Below, one piece after another: positions 37,345 to 45,875 of a DNA stretch of 64,000 nucleotides. Source of the DNA: Azotimanducus sp963663145 (GTDB lineage Bacteria; Pseudomonadota; Gammaproteobacteria; Pseudomonadales; Azotimanducaceae); contig OY760134.1 of NCBI GenBank assembly GCA_963663145.1, forward strand, positions 2,046,001-2,110,000, in the 5' to 3' direction. The notes beneath the pieces are model-generated. The model was not told where the DNA came from and searched no databases. It was given only the letters and a program-made list of their open reading frames with translations. Numbering within the stretch: the stretch's first letter is position 1; each line of letters starts with the position of its first letter. Both the position numbers and the translations under genes were made by a program.

Positions 37345-38217
37345 ATGAGAATTGCACGCGTATTCAGCAGGGCACAACTCGGCCTCAATGCCGTATTGGT
37401 GACCATCGAGATTCGGCTTTGCGGGGGTTTGGACCAAATGCACATGGTTGGACTGCCGAAGGCCGCCGTGCGCGAAGCCCGTAGCCGCGTGAGGAGTGCA
37501 ATTCAACACGCCGGCTTCTCATTTCATGAAGGGTCCATCACCGTCAACCTCGCGCCTGCCGACCTTCCCAAGGAAGGCAGCCGATTCGACCTTGCCATTG
37601 CGGTCGGCATACTCGCTGCGGATGGGCATTTGCCAGGCAATCATTGGGAGCGATTTGAATTCCTTGGTGAGCTGGGCTTGACCGGCCTTGTCCGCCCAGT
37701 TCGCGGAGTACTACCGGCCGCGCTGGCACTTGCCAAGGGACGCGGCCTGATCGTTCCTTGGGAAAACCTTGCTGAGGCGGAACTGGCGGATACCGGACGC
37801 ATTCACGGTATCCGCCGGCTGACGGACATCATGCCGATACTCTCCGGGCAAGAACCGCTGGAGCACCCGCCGCGTAAACAGCCGTCATGTCATACGCGCT
37901 CGCACCAAAATAGTGCAGGTTCGAAGCCGAGCCTATCGCTCAAGGATGTTCGAGGGCAGGCCGGTGCCAAGCGCGCGCTGATCGTCGCCGCCGCCGGTGC
38001 ACATCACATGCTCATGGAGGGGCCACCGGGGACTGGCAAAACGATGCTGGCGAGAAGGCTTGCCGGATTAAGGCCAAAACCCACCCGCGCCGATGCGTTG
38101 GAGTCGATCAAAATTCATTCGGTCGCCGGCAGCGGCGATCTGACCCAATTCCTTCATGAATGCCCGTTTCGCTGCCCGCACCACACCGCCAGCGCCGCCG
38201 CGATCATCGGCGGCGGC
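37345..38217 (+). pseudogene. comM: comM (YifB-type) 5' part, interrupted by transposon
   Basis: The first 291 codons of a ComM/YifB helicase. The N-terminal domain starts MRIARVFSRAQLGLNAVLVTIEI and has VRSAIQHAGFSFHEGSITVNLAPAD. The AAA core has Walker A MEGPPGTGKTMLARRL and the PFRCPHHTASAAAIIGGG segment. The frame is then cut exactly at a codon boundary by the mobile element, and translation would run on to a stop at 38286. The other half is at 59065-59745. ComM aids branch migration during natural transformation, so the gene is presumably inactive here. Confidence 0.93.
38213..38217. repeat. Target-site duplication, left copy
   Basis: GCGGC immediately before the transposon tip TGTGATTTTTGG. 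The same five bases occur at 59060-59064 just after the right tip. Five bases is the size made by Tn7-like transposases. Confidence 0.9.
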
Positions 38218-38547
38218 TGTGATTTTTGGCAATTGACTGGACTGTTCGGAAATAAGCTGGACTGTATGCGAGTGTGTTATGTTTAGGTCAGTCGTGAGGA
38301 TTCTGATGACTTGGGAATTCGGTCAAGCATAAGGCTACTGAGTCTGCAAAGGCCTGTGCTATCGCCACACCTGATCTGTTGGCACCATTGCCTGACGCCA
38401 AACTTTTCTAACTCGAGCGTTCCACTGGTCAGCGTGAGCGTTCGGAAATGTCCGAACTACGATCCGTCGGAGCCATTTGTGGAGATTTCGGATCTAGGCT
38501 CGCCCACGCGTCGCACGATCCCGGGGAATTTTTTGGGGAAGTTTCGA

Positions 38548-40086
38548 ATGGGTGCCACCGTCATGCTGAAGACGGCAACGGATCTATTGAAAGTCTCGCA
38601 TGAAGTACTCGATGTGAATTTTTCTTCAAATGGATGGTGTTTCGAGAAAGCCGCGACGTTGCTGCAAACAAGTTCTCAGGGCGGAATCCCTTGGCTGGAG
38701 GGGATAGATCTGGATGGCTGGTTGATCAATTTCCACTTGGATGATGGCGCGGAGCTTTATGTGCCTTGCTTCGAATATTTTGGGCGCTGCTACGGGCTGA
38801 ATTCGGAATTGCATAGGGTGCTGTTGACATACCCATGGCAAGAAGTCGAAAGGCGGATCTTTAGACCGCCGGGGCGTCACCTGAAAGCCCCGAAAGAGTT
38901 CTGGCATGTCGATCTCGGGCCAAAGATGCGTAGGGAGGATGCTGTTTTTCTCGCACACATACGGTACGACCGATCCGCCCGCGACCAAGTAAAACGGCTA
39001 TACGCCGAGCGCGAGGCGCGGTGGGTGGAGGATCGTGGCGACACGGCGTTTAAGGCAGGTCCGTGGCATGAGGGCCCGGGGCAGCTTAAAGTTCGGGGAC
39101 AGTGGATTAGTCCTGGTTCTTTTCTTGGGATTCGCGTGGATGGGATCAGCGATCCAATCGGACCTCCGGTCAGCTACACATCGGCCGAACGTCCCGATCG
39201 AATTGAAGGTGCGATTCCTAAGACTAGGCTCGAAAGCACCACGTTGCCTCGCTTCAGGCCTAGCCGCGCTCATGGAGAATTGCCTGTGCACGCGGACCGC
39301 GGGCCTGATCCCACCACCGGTTATTCAGTTGCCGAGAGTTCCAGGTTTCAGGTACTTGGGAATCCCAGAAAAGTTCAGCGTCTGCGAGGTAGCACAGATG
39401 CAGGGTCGAGTTCCCAGTCGTACACGCAACCTGAGAAACCACAGAGCTTTGCGACTGGGGAGCCGGGTGAGTCTGGAAGCGGCATCGGGGAACTGGCTAT
39501 CGTCAGCCCCGTGGTCTTCGCGGGGGAGGGCGTCCTTCTTGACATCTGGAAGGCCCTTCGTCGGCTTCGAGAGGAGTTTCCCAGTGTTTTGGAGATTGCC
39601 CGGTGGTTTAGTGTTGCGGAAGGTTTTGGTGATGGGGATCCTCCGAACCTGAACGCCGTTCCGACACCAAGTCCACCGGATCAGGGAAGCCGTGGAAGCG
39701 CTCGCGGTTGGCATTGGATAAACCCCGGGGCCAAGCTTGACGATGCAGTTCCGCGCGGCGTGCTCGCGATTCATATTCGCGCGAATGGTCGGGACTTCTG
39801 CGTGCTGGAAATCGAGCGGCGCCCGCGGGGAATCGACAAGGAGGAACAATTCACAGGCCTTGCCTTTCCGCTAGAGCATCCAGACGAGCTGGGAATTCGC
39901 CTTGCTCCTATCTTGTCCGTGCTATCGGATGCTAGCGGAGTATTCTCAAAGATTCTCCAATCCTGCCCGGACGGGTCGGCGGTGTTCCGTCACGGTCACG
40001 CTCCGAAGCAACGCTTTGCCTGCGAGGCGGCGGCACGCAACGCGCTGAAAAAAATGGGAGTCAATCTATCGCCCGCTAGCGGCTAG
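38548..40086 (+). CDS. TnsE-like transposition targeting protein
   Basis: 512 aa from ATG 38548, preceded by GGGGAAG. The frame is open further upstream to 38311 but has no good start there. The layout follows TnsE of Tn7: an N-terminal part with ELYVPCFEYFGRCYGLNSELHR, a long low-complexity middle rich in Ser, Pro and Gly, and a C-terminal domain starting VLLDIWKALRRLREEFPSVL and including RGVLAIHIRANGRDFCVLEIERRP, which matches the TnsE C-terminal strand pattern. TnsE directs Tn7 to replicating DNA by contact with the sliding clamp. It sits alone at the left end, 13 kb from the tni operon and on the other strand. The similarity was judged from memory of the Tn7 protein, so it needs a profile search. 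Confidence 0.72.
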   Translation: MGATVMLKTATDLLKVSHEVLDVNFSSNGWCFEKAATLLQTSSQGGIPWLEGIDLDGWLINFHLDDGAELYVPCFEYFGRCYGLNSELHRVLLTYPWQEVERRIFRPPGRHLKAPKEFWHVDLGPKMRREDAVFLAHIRYDRSARDQVKRLYAEREARWVEDRGDTAFKAGPWHEGPGQLKVRGQWISPGSFLGIRVDGISDPIGPPVSYTSAERPDRIEGAIPKTRLESTTLPRFRPSRAHGELPVHADRGPDPTTGYSVAESSRFQVLGNPRKVQRLRGSTDAGSSSQSYTQPEKPQSFATGEPGESGSGIGELAIVSPVVFAGEGVLLDIWKALRRLREEFPSVLEIARWFSVAEGFGDGDPPNLNAVPTPSPPDQGSRGSARGWHWINPGAKLDDAVPRGVLAIHIRANGRDFCVLEIERRPRGIDKEEQFTGLAFPLEHPDELGIRLAPILSVLSDASGVFSKILQSCPDGSAVFRHGHAPKQRFACEAAARNALKKMGVNLSPASG

Positions 40087-40467
40087 GAATCGGGTAGTGC
40101 CACTGCTGTATTGGCTTTTACCCGGTTTCTGTAGCGTTTCCTAGTGCGGACAGAGTCCAATACCCTTGGAATACTCCGCGACGTAGGTTAGAATTGTTCC
40201 TAGTCAATCGGCGCTCTCGTTTTTTCGTCCAGTCGCCAGCGACACCTGCCCTGTGGTGTGACAGCTCGGAGAGACGGCACTTTCTCGTATCTCAACGGCG
40301 TGACGTGCCAGTACTAATTCAAATGTACCGGGTCCTGCAGTCCGTGCAGCAGGTCATGTCAAGAGTAGGCGTGAAACTCTGAAGCAAGAAGTTACACATG
40401 GTTTTGCCCGCTAGGCTTAAATCGTCCGCTCTTGGGGAGTGGCTGTATGATCGCTCAATGATCGATC
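40087..40467. other. Region without a convincing gene
   Basis: 380 bp between the TnsE-like gene and a converging HTH gene. A 62-codon frame (40194-40382) has no recognisable features. No hairpin or repeat stands out. Confidence 0.4.
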
Positions 40468-41001
40468 TTATGTTGGATCGCCATAGGCCAATTGAATGAC
40501 CGCGTTGAGTCTTTCAAACGTCGGGATGAGCAGCCGAAACGCCCCCGGCCGCGATTGAGTCGCGCGCTCCCTCACCAGATATCCGGCAGTTTCCAGCTCT
40601 GGAATAAGGTGACTGAAGATTACTGATCGTTCAATGTCTGTGGCCCTGGCCAGTGCCCTTCGCGAGATTTCGCTGCGCACGACACCATCGTCGTAGACGC
40701 AACGGTCGATGATCGCCAAGAGAACGAGTCGACTTGGTGGGGAAAGATGCAGATCCACGGGGACATGCCTCGAGTCTGGTTGTCGCAGGGCCAGTCGATT
40801 CAGCTCGAGCCTCATTTCGGCGTTCCCGGCAGGCAGGAGGCCGTCGGGGGCACTACGCATCCAAGCAGAAATATTGTCGCTGCGTGCTGCTAGTCTGCCA
40901 TCGGCTACGGATTCTCGCCCTCCGGTGCTCAGTGTTCCTAGCTCCCGATCAACCAAGACTTTGAGCGCACCTGCCCAGTCGTTCTCCGTTACACGCCTCA
41001 T
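40468..41001 (-). CDS. Winged-helix-type DNA-binding protein (cargo)
   Basis: 177 aa from ATG 41001; a longer frame begins at 41067. The C-terminal half reads LVLLAIIDRCVYDDGVVRSEISRRALARATDIERSVIFSHLIPELETAGYLVRE, an arrangement of helices and a wing like MarR/GntR-type domains in which the second and third helices would bind DNA. The N-terminal half is not recognised. It may regulate the island. Function unproven. Confidence 0.55.
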   Translation of the reverse strand: MRRVTENDWAGALKVLVDRELGTLSTGGRESVADGRLAARSDNISAWMRSAPDGLLPAGNAEMRLELNRLALRQPDSRHVPVDLHLSPPSRLVLLAIIDRCVYDDGVVRSEISRRALARATDIERSVIFSHLIPELETAGYLVRERATQSRPGAFRLLIPTFERLNAVIQLAYGDPT

Positions 41002-41450
41002 GCCAGTATTCCCGTCGCTGTTACCATGAACGCTGGCGCGAAATGGCGCCGGGCCATGCCACTTCACGCGGTTGCCCTAGCGAAGTCCCGTCTATTCACC
41101 AACGCACGGGACATGGCCCCCGCGCGCATGGCTGGCTGTTGTATTCAACGGGTGGCCCGACATAGCGGACGACCGGTGAAGTGGCGATCATAGATTGCAT
41201 CAAAAGGCCAGGAACAGTAAGTGCCTGCAATCGAGACGTTGATCAAACGGACACGAATACTCTTGGAGCATTCTCAACGGAGACGCTGAGGAGGCGGGAG
41301 ACAATGGTGAGGCGTAACGTCCGTGAGAAGTGGTGATACATGAGATGCTATATTGGAGACATGTCGAGCGACAGTCTGTATGAGCGTAGTGTTCCTCACC
41401 AGATGCAATAATATGGCTCGTCCGGGCCAGTGTTGCCAGATTGAGAGCAA
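41002..41450. other. Region without a convincing gene
   Basis: About 450 bp between the winged-helix gene and the next gene, both pointing away from it. It should contain their promoters. Open frames on the minus strand are short and unsupported. Confidence 0.4.
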
Positions 41451-41843
41451 ATGCAACGAGTGAGTCTTCATTATGGCTTTGCCGACGCAGACTGGGAGGC
41501 GGCAAGGGAGGAGGCTCGCCAGGCGATGATCGCCAAAGCGGCCTGCGAGAACACCATCCCCTACTCAGACTTGGTGTCCGAGATTAAGAGTGTTTCACTT
41601 GAACCGCATAGCGCGGAGCTCGACCACATGCTCGGTGAGATCTCGAAGGCCGAAAACGATGCTGGACGGGGCATGCTGACGGTTGTGGTGGTCCACAAGC
41701 AGGGCGACAAAATGCCGGGAAAAGGCTTCTTCAAACTCGCAAACTCGCTGGGTCACGACACGACAGACCGGGTGGAGTTCTGGAAGCAGGAACTGGAGAA
41801 AGTATTCAGCGTGTGGTGTGAGAGCAAGAAAGGCCGTAAGTGA
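41451..41843 (+). CDS. Conserved hypothetical protein (cargo)
   Basis: 130 aa. FADADWEAAREEARQAMIAKAACENTIPYSDLVSEIKSVSLEPHSAELDHMLGEISKAENDAGRGMLTVVVVHKQGDKMPGKGFFKLA shows a helical start and a beta-rich centre with a conserved-looking 'GRGMLTVVVVHK' strand. I have seen similar stand-alone proteins in many bacterial genomes but know no function. The ATG at 41451 or the GTG at 41460 could be the start. It is isolated, before the XRE regulator on the opposite strand. Confidence 0.7.
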   Translation: MQRVSLHYGFADADWEAAREEARQAMIAKAACENTIPYSDLVSEIKSVSLEPHSAELDHMLGEISKAENDAGRGMLTVVVVHKQGDKMPGKGFFKLANSLGHDTTDRVEFWKQELEKVFSVWCESKKGRK

Positions 41844-42022
41844 ACTGCCCACGGGCAAGGTCTAGGGAGCTATTGGCACTGCTTGGATCGGAGAAGAATA
41901 GCTCTTACGACGTCTCAGTCTTCACCTAGCCAAGGCGTTGGAAAGTGCGTCCGTCTGGGTCGTGGCAACTTGCGTGTAACTGGCTGGGCCACAGGCCTTC
42001 GAAAAGGCTATCGACTCGACCA

Positions 42023-42367
42023 CTAGCGGGAGCGTAGCTCCGCGATCGTTGCGCACATTTTTTCAATCCGGCGAGCATCCTCGGGCGTACCGTCCCAAAG
42101 TGCCTCCACGCTTCGTTTAATCCTCTTTCTCCACGGATCAGACGGATCGGATGAGCGACGGACGCCTTCCACATCCACTTCGAGCACTTTACAAACTTGC
42201 AGGACGCTGTTGTTGATCGTCTTGAATTCTCCCCTGCAAATTCGGTAGGCGTGGCCAGCATCCAATTCTGCGTCCCGCGCTATCTGGGCATATGTATACC
42301 CCTTTGCAGACTGCTGGCCGGATATCCGATCTCGTAGCGCCTGAAGCTCGGCTTCACTTGGTTTCAT
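42023..42367 (-). CDS. XRE-family helix-turn-helix regulator
   Basis: 114 aa from ATG 42367. The HTH is in KGYTYAQIARDAELDAGHAYRICRGEF, with the recognition helix DAGHAYRICRG. The C-terminal 40 residues are helical. It is divergent from the cytosine methyltransferase with 60 bp between the starts, like controller proteins of restriction systems, though at 114 aa it is somewhat longer than the usual 80-100. A 16-bp perfect palindrome covers its start codon. Confidence 0.82.
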   Translation of the reverse strand: MKPSEAELQALRDRISGQQSAKGYTYAQIARDAELDAGHAYRICRGEFKTINNSVLQVCKVLEVDVEGVRRSSDPSDPWRKRIKRSVEALWDGTPEDARRIEKMCATIAELRSR

Positions 42368-42380
42368 GCTTATAAGCATG
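42365..42380. promoter_or_regulatory. 16-bp perfect palindrome, possible operator of the XRE protein
   Basis: CATGCTTATAAGCATG, symmetric at every base, overlapping the XRE start codon (42365-42367) and lying 47 bp before the methyltransferase ATG. Its place in a divergent promoter suggests it is the binding site through which the regulator controls itself and perhaps the methyltransferase. Confidence 0.5.
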
Positions 42381-42427
42381 ATATATTTGATGCAAATCTG
42401 CAATACCCCAGTTACAAGCGCTTCTGT

Positions 42428-43420
42428 ATGAGTTCAACTTCTGATGGTCCACGCCTACGTGTAAGCGATTTGTATTCCGGCGCTGGGTTGCTGAGCTTTG
42501 CTTTTCAGTGCGAAAGATTCGAAGTCAGTCTGGCTATTGACAACGACCCCCGTGCGGTTGAGACGTACCGGCAAAATCTTGGCGATCATGTCATCTGTGG
42601 CGACGTGTCCCAAATCAGCCCCTTCGGCGAATGCGATGTGCTGATCGGGGGGCCGCCTTGCCAAGGATTCTCGACCCTTGGCAAGAGGGTCGGATACGAT
42701 CCACGCAATACGCTGGCCCTGCAGTTCGTGATCTGGGCGCGAAGGCTACTTCCGAAAGTCGTTGTCATTGAGAACGTGGCACCATTCCTGCGCTCAGCGG
42801 AGTGGCGGCAGCTGGCAGATGGCTTAGACGCGCTGGGATACACCGTGCAAGCAAATGTGTTGGACGCTACGGATTACGGCGCGGCCCAACGTCGGCTTCG
42901 ATCCTTCACCATTGGCACACGCGTGGGGCCGATAGAGTTTCATGCGCTTCCGCAATTTCAAGACAGTACCGTGCGCGACGCTTGGAAGGGTCTAGCTTCC
43001 CGTCCCAATGGAGTGAACAGCCACTATGCACCGGCACCATCGCCAATCGCCCGACGGCGTATGGAGGCGATTCCTCCGGGAGGCGGCAAGTCAGACTTGA
43101 TGAGGCTTGCTCCCGAGCTGTGCCCACCATCTTGGTGGCGTTCTCGGACGGAACTCACGGATGTGTGGGGACGATTGCGATGGGATGGGCCAAGCAACAC
43201 CATCCGGACGTGTTTCAACAACGCCTCAAAGGGGCGCTACATCCACCCAGACCAAGATCGAGTTATTTCGTTGCGCGAGGCGGCGCGACTGCAGTCGATT
43301 CCGGACGACTTCCGGTTTGTTGGGTATCCGATTGATATCGCGCGGCAGATAGGCAATTGTGTTCCACCAGCACTCGGACGCACCATAGCGAGCGGCGTCC
43401 GATGGGCGTTGTCACGCTAG
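42428..43420 (+). CDS. DNA (cytosine-5)-methyltransferase
   Basis: 330 aa. Motif I DLYSGAGLLSFAFQ, motif IV GGPPCQGFSTLGKR with the catalytic Cys in PCQ, motif VI VVIENVAPFL, motif VIII near GAAQRRLRSFTIGTR and the closing motifs QSIPDDFRFVG and RQIGNCVPPALG. The target sequence cannot be read. The stop codon is interlocked with that of the opposing GHKL-nuclease gene (4-bp overlap), so the two genes converge tightly as one module. Confidence 0.95.
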   Translation: MSSTSDGPRLRVSDLYSGAGLLSFAFQCERFEVSLAIDNDPRAVETYRQNLGDHVICGDVSQISPFGECDVLIGGPPCQGFSTLGKRVGYDPRNTLALQFVIWARRLLPKVVVIENVAPFLRSAEWRQLADGLDALGYTVQANVLDATDYGAAQRRLRSFTIGTRVGPIEFHALPQFQDSTVRDAWKGLASRPNGVNSHYAPAPSPIARRRMEAIPPGGGKSDLMRLAPELCPPSWWRSRTELTDVWGRLRWDGPSNTIRTCFNNASKGRYIHPDQDRVISLREAARLQSIPDDFRFVGYPIDIARQIGNCVPPALGRTIASGVRWALSR

Positions 43421-45606
43421 TTTTGCTCTTCAACTTCTTCGGGGGAATCGTGCATGTCGAGAAATTCCTCGTGAGCCGCGAGGGTTTCGGCAAGTACTTG
43501 CATCCAGTCGGAAACTCTGATTTTTCGTGATTCGGAGTCATCATCCATGAAATTCTTCAGTCGCATTACCTTCCGATGATTTCTCTCGAGTGCCAGTGTC
43601 CCAATCAGTCGACCTTCAACGCGTATCGCGTTCGTTTGCTTGTTCTTCAAGAACACTTCTGTATCGCTCACGTAGTCTCGTAGCTGCTGCAGATGATCGC
43701 CGTGAAGTGGGGTGTTTGGAGCCTTCAGCTCGATGATGACAACACGTCCAAGGCTTTGGTTGCCACAGAGAAAGACCAGGTCTGGACGCCGGTTCTGCCC
43801 CATTTCCTCCACCTCGTCTTCTGCATTCTTGTCATAGCTGTCAGGTACTCCTTTATCAATTCCCAGATGCTTTTCGAGCAGTTTGAATAATGAACCTGTG
43901 GTCCTATTGGAAGTGAGGAATTCGAAATAGGTTGGGTCGATTAGCCAAGGGCTTTCCTTAAGGAGTGCGTGTACCTCATCCTCATTGTTCCCTTTCTTGA
44001 AATTTGTGGCTTCGACAATGCGCTGCAGGGTTTTGATGGCAAGCACGCGAGTTTTGATTCCACCGACAGCTTGGTCGATTTCCGCATGGGTGAGCCGTGT
44101 CACTTCTCCTGCCAGCTGCTCAAGTCGCGGATGACTCTCTTGTGAGATCTTGGATATTGCGGTGAAGATCTCTCCTTTTCCGACCCCTTGGACTAGTTGC
44201 CTCGCGGCTTCTTGATACTCCGGGGACGAGACGCCTTTTTTGTGGAAGCTCGCGAGTTTGGAACAGATGCCGTACGCCAGAATCCGCTCTCTTTGGGAAG
44301 GCAACTGACTTTCGACGAGGTTCTGTGTGAAGCTATCGATCTTCACCTCCTCCTTCTTTTGCTCGTCTCGCACTGATTGATATTTCTTGCAGGCCTCCTT
44401 GATTTGTTTCCCCAGGAATTCGTGGACGGGTTGCAGGAGCGGAGTTTCCCAGCGCAAGTCCTGGCGGTCGGTGGCGATGTAGTCCCGATCTAGGCCATCG
44501 AGGAAGTCCGCGTGAACCACGCCATCAAGATAGTCGGTCATACGAAACCCATGCATGTTTGTATCGGCGTGCAACAGGCTTGGTGCCGCGGCCAGCCGCT
44601 TGTGGGCATACACGCGAACTCCGCGCTCAAACGCCCGGAGGGCTGATCGGTCTTTGACGAATCTGATCCGGTACTGAAACTCCACATCTCTGCCGGCCTT
44701 GGCCTTGGAGATCTTGTGGGACACTAGTTCTCCAACCGGGAGCTCGGGTTTAGGCCAAGCATAAACGAATTCTCTTGGAGTGGGGTTCGCAGGCTGGTTG
44801 TTGAGCGAAATGGCAAAGTCGTCTTGCTCGACTAGAACGAAGTGATCGCCTATCTCCTTTCGCAAGGCCAATTGTCCAGATTTGACGCTTTCGTGCACGA
44901 GCTTTGAGAGCGTCACGCGGGTGCCCTGCTGGCCAAGGCCCTGGTCGTCCGAATATTCGAATGTGGGAACTTTCACATTCTTCGTGTCGCCAAGATCCAT
45001 GATCTGGTCGAAATCCAGCTTGATTCCGTAGGCCACGGGCTCGTTCGCGCCTTTGCTGACGACTTCGATGGTGCGCGCGACGCCAAATCCTGCGAGCTTT
45101 CCAACTCCCTTGCGGCCCATCAACAGTCGTCCGCCGGATGTCCTTACGGTGCCATCTTTCTGGCGCCTGCGCCGTCCGGCCACGAGAAACTTGTCCCTAA
45201 GCTCATCTAGACTCATCCCATGTCCGTCATCAGCGATGCTGATCGTGGTTTCGACGGGAAGTGATCGGTTCTCAAGTGGTTCGACTCCCTCGGTGGATCC
45301 GTTCGCGAGATCTGATTCCTGCTTCCAGCGCTTCCGCATCTCGTCCCTTTGCGTTTTGATTAGTGAAAAATCCATGTATACCTTGGCGTTCTGCGCATCC
45401 GCGTCGTAGGCATTGGCAATGAACTCGACAAGAACCCGGGAGAGGCTCGAGTAAAGGTTGAGTCCGAGATCCTCAAGCATGTGAGGATCCACCCTGAAGG
45501 GGAGATTCTCGATCTCAAGACCTTCGGGAGTATTGCGCTCTTGCGTGCTTTCCGAGGCCCCTGCAACAGGACTGCTATCTATCTCCAATCTCAATGAATC
45601 AGGCAA
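43417..45606 (-). CDS. GHKL (MORC/MutL-like) ATPase fused to PD-(D/E)XK nuclease domain
   Basis: 729 aa. N-terminal GHKL motifs: VEFIANAYDADA (N box), ISIADDGHGMSLDEL (G1) and LMGRKGVGKLAGF (G2). C-terminal: NRRPDLVFLCGN then RVVIIELKAPN, the spaced Asp and Glu-x-Lys of a PD-(D/E)XK nuclease. Between them lie long helical regions. The start is a TTG (45606) or later TTGs at 45594 or 45588; the first ATG (45480) would remove conserved residues. GHKL ATPases of the MutL/MORC type coupled to nucleases and methylases have been described in restriction systems, and this sits opposite a cytosine methyltransferase. Activity and specificity are unproven. Confidence 0.87.
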   Translation of the reverse strand: MPDSLRLEIDSSPVAGASESTQERNTPEGLEIENLPFRVDPHMLEDLGLNLYSSLSRVLVEFIANAYDADAQNAKVYMDFSLIKTQRDEMRKRWKQESDLANGSTEGVEPLENRSLPVETTISIADDGHGMSLDELRDKFLVAGRRRRQKDGTVRTSGGRLLMGRKGVGKLAGFGVARTIEVVSKGANEPVAYGIKLDFDQIMDLGDTKNVKVPTFEYSDDQGLGQQGTRVTLSKLVHESVKSGQLALRKEIGDHFVLVEQDDFAISLNNQPANPTPREFVYAWPKPELPVGELVSHKISKAKAGRDVEFQYRIRFVKDRSALRAFERGVRVYAHKRLAAAPSLLHADTNMHGFRMTDYLDGVVHADFLDGLDRDYIATDRQDLRWETPLLQPVHEFLGKQIKEACKKYQSVRDEQKKEEVKIDSFTQNLVESQLPSQRERILAYGICSKLASFHKKGVSSPEYQEAARQLVQGVGKGEIFTAISKISQESHPRLEQLAGEVTRLTHAEIDQAVGGIKTRVLAIKTLQRIVEATNFKKGNNEDEVHALLKESPWLIDPTYFEFLTSNRTTGSLFKLLEKHLGIDKGVPDSYDKNAEDEVEEMGQNRRPDLVFLCGNQSLGRVVIIELKAPNTPLHGDHLQQLRDYVSDTEVFLKNKQTNAIRVEGRLIGTLALERNHRKVMRLKNFMDDDSESRKIRVSDWMQVLAETLAAHEEFLDMHDSPEEVEEQN

Positions 45607-45862
45607 CTATATTCACTCGGGGGCGTTGTGGGCTAATGGCAGACAAGTGTATAGCATCGTGCCGAATGAGACGGGCGAGACTGCCTGCTCCGAAGAACCT
45701 CTCCAGTGTTTCGTGCGGAGCTGGAGGGTTCTTTGCCGCCTCCTCGGCCATAACCTCAGGCAGACGCACGTCGAAACACTTCCGTGCCGAGCGCCTTTTC
45801 TCATTCACCTGCTTCTTGATGATCGTCCCCCTAGTTTTACTCGGGGTCCAGAGGTCGGTCAA
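45599..45862 (-). CDS. Small hypothetical protein in the GHKL operon
   Basis: 87 aa from a TTG at 45862, 13 bp after the membrane-protein stop and with GAGG upstream. The end overlaps the GHKL start by 8 bp, so the three genes look coupled. The sequence (for example NEKRRSARKCFDVRLPEVMAEEAAKNPPAPHETLERFF) is hydrophilic and basic. No domain is recognised. The size, the non-ATG start and the overlaps make it uncertain. Confidence 0.42.
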   Translation of the reverse strand: MTDLWTPSKTRGTIIKKQVNEKRRSARKCFDVRLPEVMAEEAAKNPPAPHETLERFFGAGSLARLIRHDAIHLSAISPQRPRVNIVA

Positions 45863-45875
45863 CCAAATGCCTCGC

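Noticed and set aside
38218..38286. Tail of comM reading into the transposon
   Set aside because: Chimeric coding caused by insertion; these residues do not match ComM.
42365..42380. Palindrome as a standard C-box of restriction controller proteins
   Set aside because: The sequence differs from known C-box layouts and is a single palindrome.
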